Source of the DNA: Powellomyces hirtus
Lineage: Eukaryota; Chytridiomycota; Chytridiomycetes; Spizellomycetales; Powellomycetaceae
NCBI GenBank assembly: GCA_025526995.1
Contig: JAHLKG010000002.1
Span: 682,001-746,000 of the forward strand
Direction: 5' to 3'
Length of the DNA stretch: 64,000 nucleotides
Position 1 is the stretch's first letter, and the number at the start of each line of letters is the position of its first letter. Below the pieces are notes generated by a model, which worked only from the letters and a program-made list of their open reading frames with translations, made no database searches and was not told the DNA's origin. Positions 46,090-56,506 of the stretch are shown piece by piece. The translations under genes were made by a program, and so were the position numbers.

Positions 46090-49000
46090 CTATTTCCATT
46101 TTGGTTTCGTGCATCCATCATCACTGCCGCTTCCTGGACTTTGGCTAGAGGTGCTTGACAATTCAGCCAAGCGCTTGGTTGAAGAGCGAGTTTGGATACT
46201 GCTGGGGATCGCGCTTGCGCGCCGGGCACGGGAGGCCACCTTGTCAGCGCCTGTTTCCATGGGAGGCTTCGCCGACGGGGCTAAAGAAAATCGGGGTCGC
46301 ACTAGCCGTTTGGCGGCGGTCGTATCCTTCTGCGCCCGCTTCGAATTGTTCGAAAGGCTCGCCGAGTCAAGGTCCTGGTTCAAGCCGGTGTTCTCTTTGG
46401 TATCCTGAGAGTGGTGAAGGTTATCAGATGTGCCTGAAGGACTGCGTCTGATGGCTACTCGTTGAGCCCGCTGCCCGTTGGAAGTGGCTGGCGGGCTGCG
46501 AGACGATGCAGATGGTGCCGTGGGGATCATTGTAGATGGTTTCACCCCTCTGGCGAACCCAAGGCCAATACCAAGACTCATGGGTGTTGGCAACATGCTC
46601 TCCCGTCTATTGCCTCCAGGGTTACGAATGGGTATGAGGGACTGGCGGGCTACTCTTCTCGAAGACCTGCGCACAGGGCTGGTCCGTGAAGATTTCGAGC
46701 CTCCAACGGGGGACATAGCTGAAGCTTCCGGCGATGCAGGCGCAGCTGGAGGTTTCATTTGAGCAGTGATGCGACTGCGGGGCCTTGGCTTTGCCAGCGG
46801 AGTCGCATCCGCATCTAAGGCAACGAGATTACGACGCTGCTTCGTCGGTGTGCCAGTCTCGCCATCCTCATCTGATTCTGTGTTGCTCATACGACGCGTT
46901 TTGCGCGCTGATTTGCCATACGGCCGAACCTTCTTTGCCGTGCATTCAACCTCTGGGCTGGCTTGTCTCTTTTGTCTCGGAGGAGTTTTCGCCCCATCCT
47001 CAAATGTGTCCATGTGTACGCCTCGCCTTTGATGAACTTTGACAGCGGTGGCTGGAGCAGAGCTTTCATCACTCGTCCGATGAGGGGTCTGCGGAGAAAT
47101 CTCGTCCTGTTCCTCTTCGCCTTCAGCCTCTGCGGGTGCTGGAGTATATGATCGAGCCATCGTTTCCATTTCTTGCTGCAAAAACGAGCCCCTGCTTCGG
47201 GTGCCTCTTGATTCAGACACATCCGACTCGCTTGCGTCAGAGTCGGACAGGTCTGACACATCGGAAGCTTCGGAAGCTTCGGAGCCAGTGTCCCAGTTGA
47301 CCTCGACCGCCGCATGGACCACATTGTCCTCTACAGACTCTCCAAGTGATCGTGCGCTGAGGGCCAAATTCCGTTCCACCATCGCGACAACCTCTTCCCC
47401 GACCAGATCTTCCGTCCGGGCAAGATGAACGAGTTTGACTAGCTGCTGGATGTCTTTGCCGCTCTTGTCGACCGTGTCTTGCAGTGCCTGAGCCTCTACC
47501 TCCAGGTTTCGCTGGCAGATTTCCACTTGCTTCATCAGGAGAGCGTTCTGCGATCCAAGTTTCATCAACTGCATCTCTACTCTCAAGCGGTTTCGCTGTT
47601 CATCTGACAGCTTTTCGCTCACAGGCCCGGTTTGTATTTTTTCCGCCTCTGTATTCAGCCTCAGGAGGGCCAGTCGTGCCTGGTTGGCATTGTGGCGTAG
47701 CCTCACATTCTCTGTATGTGTGTCTTCAATGATTGCAACAAGTTCATCTACGCGCGTGGTGATGAATTCCGGCGCTTCTCCATCGTGTGTGTCTTGTGGA
47801 ACCAGTGCGGCAACTGCTCGTTTCAACACGCCGAGCTTGCGTTCGTTCTTTTCCACCTCGGCCAGAGCTTCGCATTTCTCTATCTCGCGAAGATCAGCTT
47901 TTTCAAATATGCGGCGCACTTTACGAATCAGCATGTCAAACGAGTCTTCTCTCATTCCCAGGCCGACCGTTGCGGGACGTTCGACAGGCGTCGGGACTTG
48001 CTTTGTCGCCAGTTGGCCTCTCAGAAGTTCCACCTCGGATTTCAGGTCAGCGATCAATTGCGGGTAGTGGGCCATATGTGCAGCCACATCAATCGTGTTT
48101 TGTTCCACTTTGGTTTTGATGTTTTTCGCGCGGTTGGCGTATTTCAATGTATTGTGTGTTTCATCAAAATGGATGCTGGATGCGCTTATGGCAGTGATCA
48201 TTACCACGCGACAGTTGCCGCCCAGCGAGTACTTGAGCAGGCGAGTCAGTTTCGAATCCCTGGAAACCACGCCCCAGCCGAGACATGAGTGACAATCCCC
48301 ACATTTGCAGCCTTGATCTGACGTTCTCACCTGTATGGAATGTGATTCGGTCTGTCACTGCAGAGTGCATTGATGCAGTTGCCAAGGGCCAACAATGATC
48401 TGATGGGACATGATCATCAGTCCGATGGATGTGTGACCCGCCTTTGTTTCTTTTCAAAGACAAACCTGTTGATGTTGGCCCCTTCAAGCAGCCGTTTCCC
48501 TTGATTCTTTGTGACCGATGCTCGCTGTGATGACGAACACTGGTAAGAATATCTCTCATCAGCTCGAGCCTATGAACGGCGATCCCCACCTCACTCCCGG
48601 CCAGGTCGATGATGCTCAGTGTTGCCATTTTGACATTGCTGGTGACCCCCACAGCCCGGTCCTTTTGCCGCACATGAATCTGCAACACAGCATGGCTGCG
48701 GGAGCTAACCGCATTCGCTTCTGTCGGAGCACGCGTTCGATTGTTGTTTCCCTCAATCAGCATTCGCATAACATGATTCACATCGCGAGGCTTGTGTTCG
48801 CTCAATCCTGCCACGACCACCCGAGTGTTGACATCGTCTTCTCTCAAATCCAGAGATTCGTTCGATGTGATATTGAGCAAGTCTCGGATGGCCTCGTTGT
48901 AGACCTCAAGGTAGGAGACGTGGGTTTCGATGGTCTGGTCGGCGGATGCAGTTTCAATCCGTTCAAAGAGCTCGCGCATAGTCAAGAAAATAATGCCGGG

Positions 49001-49666
49001 GTCTTGCGTCGTTCCTGTGATTGTATGGGTTTTGCCACAGCCGGTCGCTCCATAGGCAAAGACGGTGGCATTGTAACCATTCAGCACCCCATCAATGAGG
49101 GGCTTGGCAGTGCCTTCATAGACTTGCTGCTGTGTTGCATCCTCGTTGAAGACTCGATCAAAGGCATATTGAATCTCTTTGTGGCGTCGAGCGCCATGGA
49201 CGTACGTCCGACGGCGGTTGCGCTTGTTGGGGTCGGCAGGGTCTAGCCAAAAGCGAGAGTGAGTTTCACAGAGAGATATGTGATTGATGCAGGGCGTAAA
49301 CGCAATCTTAAATGGCCTCTCCTACGCGCCAGGCGCTCTTGTTGACCTACCAAAGACGAGGACCTGCTCGTCGACGACATGAATGATTTTCTTGACCCCG
49401 CCGTCACCTGCGGCCGAGTCTGGGGAGGGAGCGGGACCCACGAACGGTCGAACCCGAACCGCAACAGTGATGGCCGCAGTCGCGCTTTCCGGGTTCTGCA
49501 GCATGTCTGAATGTGAATCGACGAACGGCGAGGACCACCAAGACCTAGCGCGAGTTTGACATCTTGAAAAGGTGACCACCTGTCCGGACGCGTTTGGCGA
49601 GTCCGATATCACGTTGTCACCTCCACTTCCCGACATTCCATCCGCCTGCATTACCACCACCACCAT
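46090..49666 (-). CDS. KIP3: Kinesin-8 motor protein (Kip3/KIF18 family)
   Basis: Plus-end-directed kinesin that shortens microtubules and sets spindle length. N-terminal motor: TAAITVAVRVRPF, then IQYAFDRVFNEDAT, P-loop AYGATGCGKTHT, EVYNEAIRDLL, switch I NANAVSSRSHAVL-like ANAVSSRSHAVL, switch II DLAGSE, and after three introns (about 48270-48620) KLTRLLKYSLGGN, followed by the neck ETHNTLKYANRAKNIKTKV. The long kinesin-8 type tail is basic and serine-rich, ending PSIQTRSSTKRLAEL...KPKWK. The TGTTQDPGIIFLTMRELFE segment after the P-loop and the loop GRNNN-like LIEGNNNRTRAPTE are typical of fungal kinesin-8. The first ATG is at 49666 (MVVVVMQADG); 49651 is an alternative. Total length is about 1,000 aa. 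Upstream, divergent space holds the initiator tRNA gene. Confidence 0.94.
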
Positions 49667-49833
49667 CTCTTTCCGAGACCGAGGGCAATCCTGTTACGCA
49701 TGACATCCCTGGAACACGAACATGATCGCTATAGTGCATCACTTTAATGGAACCGCTTTAATGACTCGCTTGACACCAAGTGATGAAATCCCAGCCATTC
49801 ACGTGCGCACATGGCTCAACAGAAACGATTACA

Positions 49834-49925
49834 ACAACTTGGCGTCGCCAGAATACATCTTTCTCGAGAAAGTCACAACGACAACTTGGCGCCAGCAGAA
49901 TACATCCTCTTCAGAATACATCCTC
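49834..49925. repeat. diverged 47-bp tandem duplication
   Basis: The unit ACAACTTGGCG(T/C)...CAGAATACATC occurs at about 49834 and 49881. The second copy is followed by a shorter third piece (TCAGAATACATCCTCT). The repeat ends about 45 bp downstream (in tRNA sense) of the initiator tRNA gene. Confidence 0.7.
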
Positions 49926-49965
49926 TCCAGAAAAAGCCAAAAAAGGAATCTCATCCTCGCTCGAA

Positions 49966-50037
49966 TAGCACCACCAGGTTTCGATCCTGGGGCCTCAGGG
50001 TTATGAGCCCTGCGCGCTTCCTCTGCGCTATGGTGCT
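49966..50037 (-). tRNA. tRNA-iMet: initiator tRNA-Met (CAT)
   Basis: Read on the minus strand from 50037. The acceptor stem AGCACCA/TGGTGCT gives the A1:U72 pair typical of eukaryotic initiators. The anticodon stem carries three G:C pairs (GGG/CCC) around CTCATAA. The T arm is CCAGG-ATCGAAA-CCTGG, with A at loop positions 54 and 60 instead of T54 and pyrimidine, diagnostic of initiator rather than elongator tRNA. D-loop GCGCAGAGGAAGCGC also matches eukaryotic initiators. A TTTTTT run lies about 20 bases downstream. 72 nt, no intron. Confidence 0.95.
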
Positions 50038-50087
50038 TGCTTTTTCCAAAGGCCCCAGTCCCCTCCTTGGGTCATATTCCAAGAATT

Positions 50088-50123
50088 CAACCGGCGTTCA
50101 CTTCCCAACCGGCGTTCACTTCC
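50088..50123. repeat. 18-bp tandem duplication
   Basis: CAACCGGCGTTCACTTCC occurs twice without spacer or mismatch (50088-50105 and 50106-50123), in the space between tRNA-iMet and the ubiquitin gene. It probably arose by replication slippage. Confidence 0.9.
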
Positions 50124-50355
50124 ACCATACGCACTTTAATCAGGGAACTCTTTCACCTACAGTATATGCGCTTTGCTTCTTTCACAGCACGCACATTGCC
50201 AAAACTGGTTTACCAGTCACACACCATTCACTTTAATAATGCACCCCCCTTTCGCTATCTCATCACCAGACCCATTCAACCCCGTTTTTAAGTTTTTCGC
50301 AACATGCCCGTCATTCAGGCAGTAGACAATTTTGGGGTGGTGGATAAGATTTTGT

Positions 50356-50361
50356 TTTATT
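50356..50361 (-). terminator. poly(A) signal AATAAA of ubiquitin gene
   Basis: AATAAA on the minus strand (GGATGAATAAAACAAAATC context), about 113 nt downstream of the ubiquitin stop codon, in the right place for 3' end formation. Confidence 0.55.
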
Positions 50362-50473
50362 CATCCACAGAAACCAGTGTTCATTGACAGATTCGCTATT
50401 CGCCACGCCGCCAAGCTACTATACTAATTGGGTTGGAAAATCAAATCTGCTCAACAAACGTGGATGCGCCCGC

Positions 50474-50740
<267 letters not shown>

Positions 50741-50826
50741 TTAGTTGTGTGTGCTGAGGGTGATAATCGTGCAGTGTTGGGGTGTGTATTGGAGTTTAAA
50801 GAAAACGAAATGGGTGCGGGAGGGAG

Positions 50827-50834
50827 TATTTATA
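50827..50834 (-). promoter_or_regulatory. TATA box of ubiquitin gene
   Basis: TATAAATA on the minus strand, followed by ACTCCCTC, 120 bp upstream of the ubiquitin ATG. A good match to the consensus at a sensible distance for a strongly expressed gene. Confidence 0.55.
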
Positions 50835-51089
50835 AGGGGAGAGAGATGGGGGCCCAAGTGAGCGACTGCGTGACTGTCCACCGCCATTCCATTTACGCGC
50901 GTCAGACATCATCACGCATGCATTACGTGGGCCATGCGGCACAGTCAGTATCTGGTGGACCAGCGCCAAGCGTTTGTCGTCACGGTGCACACATTCACAA
51001 GAGCGCCGCCATTTATTGCACCGTCCGATGCGCCAACTCGGTCAGTGTGTTCCCTTCTATCACAATGATCCCGAAGGAGGATGTTAGGC

Positions 51090-51107
51090 GGGGGGGGGGG
51101 GGGGGGG
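51090..51107. repeat. (G)18 homopolymer
   Basis: Eighteen consecutive G, then A and five more G, after TTAGGC. This is the second poly-G run of exactly 18 in the window (the other starts at 38016). Confidence 0.9.
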
Positions 51108-51372
51108 AGGGGGTTCAACTACTGGACCAGTTTTAATTCATAGAACTTGGATCCCGCTTTATTCCCGACGGAAGCGCCGAGGACATGCGGCCCCCCGCCG
51201 ACACTCGAAGCCGCTTCATGCCTGTTCTGTGTCCCCAACCTGTCCTGCACCTGAACAGAAGAACCTCTCCGAACATCCGCACTAATAGCATGTCAGCGCT
51301 TTGATGGTTTTTGCGTCCTTTGACTGTTTCATTAGGCAGGTCATTAGCGAAGGAGCGCGATTGGAAACGGCA

Positions 51373-51396
51373 TGGCACGTGCAACGTCACGTGCCA
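51373..51396. promoter_or_regulatory. perfect inverted repeat with two CACGTG cores
   Basis: TGGCACGTG, six bases CAACGT, then CACGTGCCA. The arms are exact reverse complements. CACGTG is the core site of basic helix-loop-helix factors such as Cbf1/Pho4/USF, so this resembles a paired binding site. It lies 666 bp upstream of the ubiquitin ATG and about 1.26 kb upstream of the Sds3-like ATG; which gene it serves, if either, is unknown. Confidence 0.5.
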
Positions 51397-52652
51397 CTAC
51401 AACTGTGCAAAAGCGTGCGCGTTATTTGCGTAAGCCGATCAGAAAACCCCGCATTGGAAATAATAATACTTTCAGGAGGGCAACGCGCCTCATCATGGCT
51501 TGCTGACACAGCAACAGATCATTTCTGGCACAACAACCCCAACCCCCAACCCGCAAACCCCATCCCACTCCGCACCTCATACACTTGATGAGAGTTGCAA
51601 AGTCCCCATGGTTGCTGCCCTCTCACAGACATGTCAATCACCACCATTCATGAAATACGTGTCACTTAATAGGACCATTCTCCTGACGTGGACTTCCTTT
51701 GATGCTCTTTTTCATCACCCATCAGATTTCGGTCGGAAACTGTCTAAGCATTCGTAAACATGCACGAAATGGCTTAAATGTCCTGAATGCCTCGCGCTTT
51801 AGGTAAATGACGTAAATTGATACAGGCCGGCATCAACCCTCAAGCACTGCCTGCATTCCATAGTTGGCAAGCATGAATGCATACGCTGCTACCCAACCGA
51901 TTCTGCCCAAGGCTGCATATCGACAAAAGCACATAGATACGCGATTGGTTGAACAAAGCTGTCCACATCCAGTATAGTTGTCTTCCAAAAGCCAGCGCAT
52001 TCGCGCGTAGATATAAAAGCTGACTTGCAATGACTCTGACGTTGCTTTCGTCACTACTGTTGCTGGGTTTAAATCGCGGTGCATCCAAATTTAGTCACCG
52101 GCGCCTCCAATACACACATATGCACGCTCACATCATATCACTAGAGATAAACGGGTTCCCCCTACAGCTGTAGGAAAATACGTTAGTCCATTGGGGTAAA
52201 AAGCACAGGACAAACACTGAAGAGCCAGCCTGCACAGGTAGTCGTGTATGTGTGCCTCTTTCTTCTTTCTCTTGTCAGTCGCGAAAGGGAACCTGCGCCA
52301 CACGCCAGAAACCGCGTATAACATCACACCGCCGAAGCAAATCCATTCTTGCCTCCCCAATATTGTTCGCAAATAACCTCCGCAATCTCACAAGCAACCC
52401 TGCTACCCTTATCTTCTCTCTTACACCTTCATACTTGCTATTTGAGCAGCGAACTTAGGTGTGTATTTGTGTACTGCATTCCGCGCAAGCTGTTTGCGGA
52501 GCGGTTTTGCCCACCCGCAGAGCCGCCTTGTCGCCTGCTGACAGTGCCCAAGCCTGTCCTTTTTTGATTTGTTTAGACATCCCTGAGATTTGCTCAATAA
52601 CCTGAATAGCCACTTGGATTGCCCGCATTGGTATCTTCTCGTTGATCCAAAC

Positions 52653-54999
52653 ATGGCCGCAAGCGCAAAGCCGACCGACCGGCTCAACCTGGAAACTGTC
52701 GGCACATATTATTCCCCCGAGCCCGAGGCGGGGGATCAGCATATTGGGATCAGAACTAGGAGACGAAGCACAACCGAGCCGGCATCTTCGGAGGCCCAAA
52801 AATCAGCAACAACATCCCCTCAGAATATCAGCTCCGTGACAAATCCGGAGCGATCAAATTCATCACAGCGTCTGCGGAGTTCAGCCTCCAACCACAAACG
52901 CAAAGCCGATCAGGAATCCACTCAACCCTCTTTCTCATCTGCAACTTCTCCCATTGACCGATTAATAAAGAATCCAATACACCGCATGGTGATAGACGCC
53001 CCACCATCTTCACAAGGACCATCGCAAGAATCATTACAGCCCATTACGCCGCTGAAACGCGAGGATCCGGTACACTTGGCTCCAAACCCATCAGCGAAAT
53101 CGCCCTCTAGCACAGCATCTCAACCTAGCAAGCGCAGAAGATCACGCGGATCTGCCGACAGCACCGAACAGGAGCGGAGCATCGTTTCGCTACCCAGCAC
53201 AGCAAAGCCCGAAACCCCAGCTACAGCCTCAATTGTCCCGCCCACCGATGTCCAGCAATCACAGCGGCTTAACGCCGAGCAATTGTCCCCATTTTCCCGA
53301 CCACCATCACCTCATGATACACCCGACGGCTCAACAGGCCAATCTTCGTCTCTGCAGCTTAATGAACTGACCCCTCCGGATAACGACAAAAGTAACAAAG
53401 GTACGCCTTCGGGATCGCTGTTTCTAAAGGGTTTTTTCTAAATGCGCTTTCCTGCTTCCCCGCAGGCACTGCAGAGGAGCCATTGGCTCATGCCGGCGCA
53501 AAGCGCAAATCATCACGAACCCCGTCGGATGAGGCCATCCCAACGCCGTCTAAGCCACCCACCCGAACATCAGGTTAGCTGTAGAAAATATGTGAAGGCG
53601 TGTCCAACGTTCCGCTAATCAGCATCTCAACCTTTCAGCACGTGCAAAGAAACCTGTATTGCCGCCTGCGGAACCAGTCCATGAGCACAACACTCGCCGG
53701 AAAGGCAAAACCGCCACGCCACCAGCTCCCTCAGCACAGTCGCACACATCTACATCGCGCAAGGGAGTCTCACACAAGAGAGGCGCTGGGAAGTCGGCAA
53801 ATGGCAAGGGCGGCAGCCACAGGGTCGTTGAAACGGAGGAAACAAAGCGGAGAGCCAGCGAATCTGATGAGCTCACGGTCCAGAACCGTAAGTGCGCCCT
53901 GCTTTGCCCTCGACTAATTGATCTATAGTCTCATACGTCTTGGGATGACGAATGTAGTTCTTGGTTATGATGCAACCCCAAAGGAGGGTGATGATGAGTT
54001 GCTCCTTGAGAAGAAGTTGCTCATTGCAAAAGCCAAGAATGATCTCCTGGAAATTGGGCAGGACAAGCCTAAATTGAAAGCTCGGTATGTAACGCGCTTG
54101 GTGAACTGTGTAGACAACCGGCGCAGGTACTCAAGAAACCATTGATTAAACCAACAGATGCGGAAAGCTAGCTATGGATGTCATAAACTTGGAAGAACAA
54201 GCTGTCATCAATGGTAAGCGCGTTACCTCTCGTCTCACCCCACCCGAACTCATTACTGATTGAACATTACTCACTACCAGGCACCCACTCATGCTTTGAG
54301 GATCTCACAAGAAAGCATGAGGAACGCTTGCGCATAAACGAAGCCAGCAAACGCTTGAAAATGGAGTGGTTCCAGACAGAGTGCGAGGCAAAGATTCAAC
54401 AGGCCGAAAACGACTTCATTGTACGCCATTTTGATCCGATCCGTTGCAATCAAAGTGTTCCTGATGCTGACTTTCCCGGGTTTGCTGCAGCTGCGACGAG
54501 CCGACGAACGTCAAAGTCTCCTGCAAGAATACCAGGATCTCATTTGGAGACTGAAAGACGAGAAACGCATGTCTGACGATGCAGAAATATGGGGTGATGG
54601 TACGTCAGCAATACTATTTCAAGTGTTTATCTCATCGGACACTCTTTGTTGACTTTTTCCCGCGTCCTCCGCAGAAATCACCGTCGACGTTAAAGTCCGG
54701 CGCAAACAAGCCGAGATTGAAGAATTGAGAAGATCAGCGTCTGGAGTGCCTCCTTACGCGGATGACTTCCCAGAGTATGTCAAAGATAAGCTTCAAGACA
54801 ACCGACGACGAGGTGGGCGGGTGGTAAGTTTTCCCGTTTTCCAGTTGGATGGAAATTGCTCGTTGTGTCCAGCGTCTCTCTGACCCTGCGCGATGCTTTT
54901 TAGATTGTACCGCCGACATTATGCCGAGGATTGAGGAAGTCCGAGATAGACATGGACATGGATATAATACGAGCGGCTGCAAGCGCTTCAGAGCAGTGA
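52653..54999 (+). CDS. SDS3: Sds3-like subunit of a histone deacetylase complex
   Basis: Sds3/Suds3/BRMS1 proteins dimerise and hold the Rpd3-Sin3 histone deacetylase complex together. The first ATG of the frame is at 52653 (MAASAKPTDRLNLETVGTYY). A long disordered Ser/Pro/Thr-rich N-terminus contains basic patches (SKRRRSRGSA, NTRRKGKT). After several introns come DDELLLEKKLLIAKAKNDLL, KLAMDVINLEEQAVINGTHS with the NGTH-x-x-F signature of the family, then CFEDLTRKHEERLRINEA and the long coiled coil to LQEYQDLIWRLKDEKRM. The C-terminal block PPTLCRGLRKSEIDMDMDII resembles the Sds3 'P-x-LC-GL-x-x-x-EI' end, and the stop is at 54999. Introns fall at about 53401-53465, 53575-53638, 53888-53953, 54086-54157, 54215-54281, 54421-54490, 54601-54674 and 54823-54903. 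It converges with the methyltransferase gene. Confidence 0.72.
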
Positions 55000-55307
55000 G
55001 GTATGATCGTTCTTGTTCGCGCTTGGTCTACTCTCCCTTTTCTCACGTAAACCTGTTCCAGCCCTTCAGCCACCATACCATTATCACGTCCACGCTGCTT
55101 TTTTTTGTCACAAATCATCTTTTTGTTCTCCATCACGTATTTTGTCATTTCATCCAATGAACCTTTAATCACCATGTCAATCTCATCAACGATGAGAGCC
55201 AAATCTTGTTCTCCTAAAGGATTTTATGTACAAGGATGTACAAGGAAATCAAATCTAGACTCTGGAATTCTTGGCCATTTCAGCCTAGCAATATAAACTA
55301 TGGCTTC
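55000..55307. other. convergent 3' gap, Sds3-like / methyltransferase
   Basis: 308 bp with T-rich tracts; nothing gene-like. Probably the two 3' untranslated regions. Confidence 0.4.
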
Positions 55308-56072
55308 CTATTGGAAGAAATTTACACTTTTATACACGCGCCCCTTACACCTTTCCGAAACAATCTCACTTCCATCGCCATTGGCAGCGCACCACCGTCC
55401 AATGTCCCATCTCGTCCATCCCCAGCCCTCCTTAATCTCTGGTTTCTTGCCCGGTGCAATAATCAGTAGCCACTCTGCTCGGGTGCTTAGCTCCCACAAC
55501 AAGGAGAAGATTTCGCTGGGATCTGTCAACAAATGCAGCGCAAACGAGCATATTACATGGGTGTACGGCGTGGGGGTTTCTGGAAGTAATCCATTGGAGA
55601 TGTCGGAAAAGGAAAGCGGTAAACAGGGAAGAGAGGTGCGGGTGGTATATGCGGGGCCAGTATATGGATCAGTCGCGGTGATCTGCAGCAAAAGAGGTGG
55701 GGGAGGTGGCGAGGGTATCTGTGGTCCCGGTCTATTTCTTCTTCCTTTGGTGCCTGATGTTCTCCGTTTTGTCCAAATATCGAGAGCCTCTGTCACTTCT
55801 CCGCTGCCAGCAGCCAAGTCAAGTATCCGCACGCCCCGCGGGTCACTGGCGGGTCCTTCCCTTTTCAGGTCTTCCGGTTGGGATGGAGCGTGATGGGCTG
55901 CCCATGTATCCATCCAACCAGCAACAACATTCCGGACTCCCTCCGCGTGTGGGTTGCGATACGTCTCGGCAACATTGGCATAGTAATTCTCAACACCATA
56001 TGTGGAGTAGTTGGAACGCATTGAGTGTGAAGAGGCAAACTGCGCCGCTTGTGGCAGTGGATTTTCGGGCAT
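55308..56072 (-). CDS. class I SAM-dependent methyltransferase, fungal type
   Basis: 254 aa in one exon. The SAM-binding motif I ILDLAAGSGEVTEAL is clear at about residues 83-97, motif II region LLLQITATDPYTGPAYTTR has the acidic ribose-contacting Asp, and the motif around THVICSFALHLL matches motif III. The N-terminus GVENYYANVAETYRNPHAEG (YY...YRNPH) resembles a family of small fungal methyltransferases of unassigned substrate. A Pro-rich insert (PQIPSPPPPP) sits between motifs I and II. The C-terminal RWCAANGDGSEIVSERCKGR and RVYKSVNFFQ end is also family-like. Substrate not inferable. Confidence 0.82.
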   Translation of the reverse strand: MPENPLPQAAQFASSHSMRSNYSTYGVENYYANVAETYRNPHAEGVRNVVAGWMDTWAAHHAPSQPEDLKREGPASDPRGVRILDLAAGSGEVTEALDIWTKRRTSGTKGRRNRPGPQIPSPPPPPLLLQITATDPYTGPAYTTRTSLPCLPLSFSDISNGLLPETPTPYTHVICSFALHLLTDPSEIFSLLWELSTRAEWLLIIAPGKKPEIKEGWGWTRWDIGRWCAANGDGSEIVSERCKGRVYKSVNFFQ

Positions 56073-56506
56073 TTTTCTCGAAAGTCTAAGTCGTCCGGAA
56101 GTCGTTAGTGATGATAGTCTCCCTTGTATACAAAACGTTCACTTCTCACAAAAAAAAAAAACAAGAAAAAAGAAAGGAAGAAATAAGATTTAGCTTGTTA
56201 CTGTTACGTTAGCAAGGAGACACGTGATACTCTACAGTAGTCGTGGTCGTTGGGCTGTGGCTTGGACGGGGCGCGAAGGAAGGCGTAAACGCGCTTTTTG
56301 GTCTTACTTTTGGATTTGGTGGCACAGTCTTCCAAAAAGAAATAACGGCAATGAATGGCCTAGCAAAAGGCTCGGAGATATCCAGCCAGTCATTTCATTT
56401 ATTATTATCGACGACGACGACGACTTTCGTTCCCACGTACGACGGCCGCAAATCTCAAAATCCTCGTTCACTCCTTTGTTTCCCACAGTACATCCACCTC
56501 CCCACC
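56073..56506. promoter_or_regulatory. divergent intergenic region, methyltransferase / IDH
   Basis: 434 bp between the two starts. Holds an A-rich block with a 12-A run near 56150-56161, a (GAC)n-like GACGACGACGAC stretch near 56410-56421, and no accepted frame. Confidence 0.4.

Larger units (their letters stand above)
49667..50473. other. intergenic region with initiator tRNA and tandem repeats
   Basis: 807 bp between the kinesin-8 start and the ubiquitin stop. Holds the tRNA-iMet gene, a 47-bp diverged tandem duplication (49834-49925), an 18-bp tandem duplication (50088-50123) and the ubiquitin poly(A) signal. No coding frame supported. Confidence 0.5.

Noticed and set aside
53920..53960. 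Acceptor CTATAG at about 53929 for an Sds3-like exon.
   Set aside because: It leads to an in-frame stop after six codons; the acceptor AATGTAG 25 bp later keeps the frame open.
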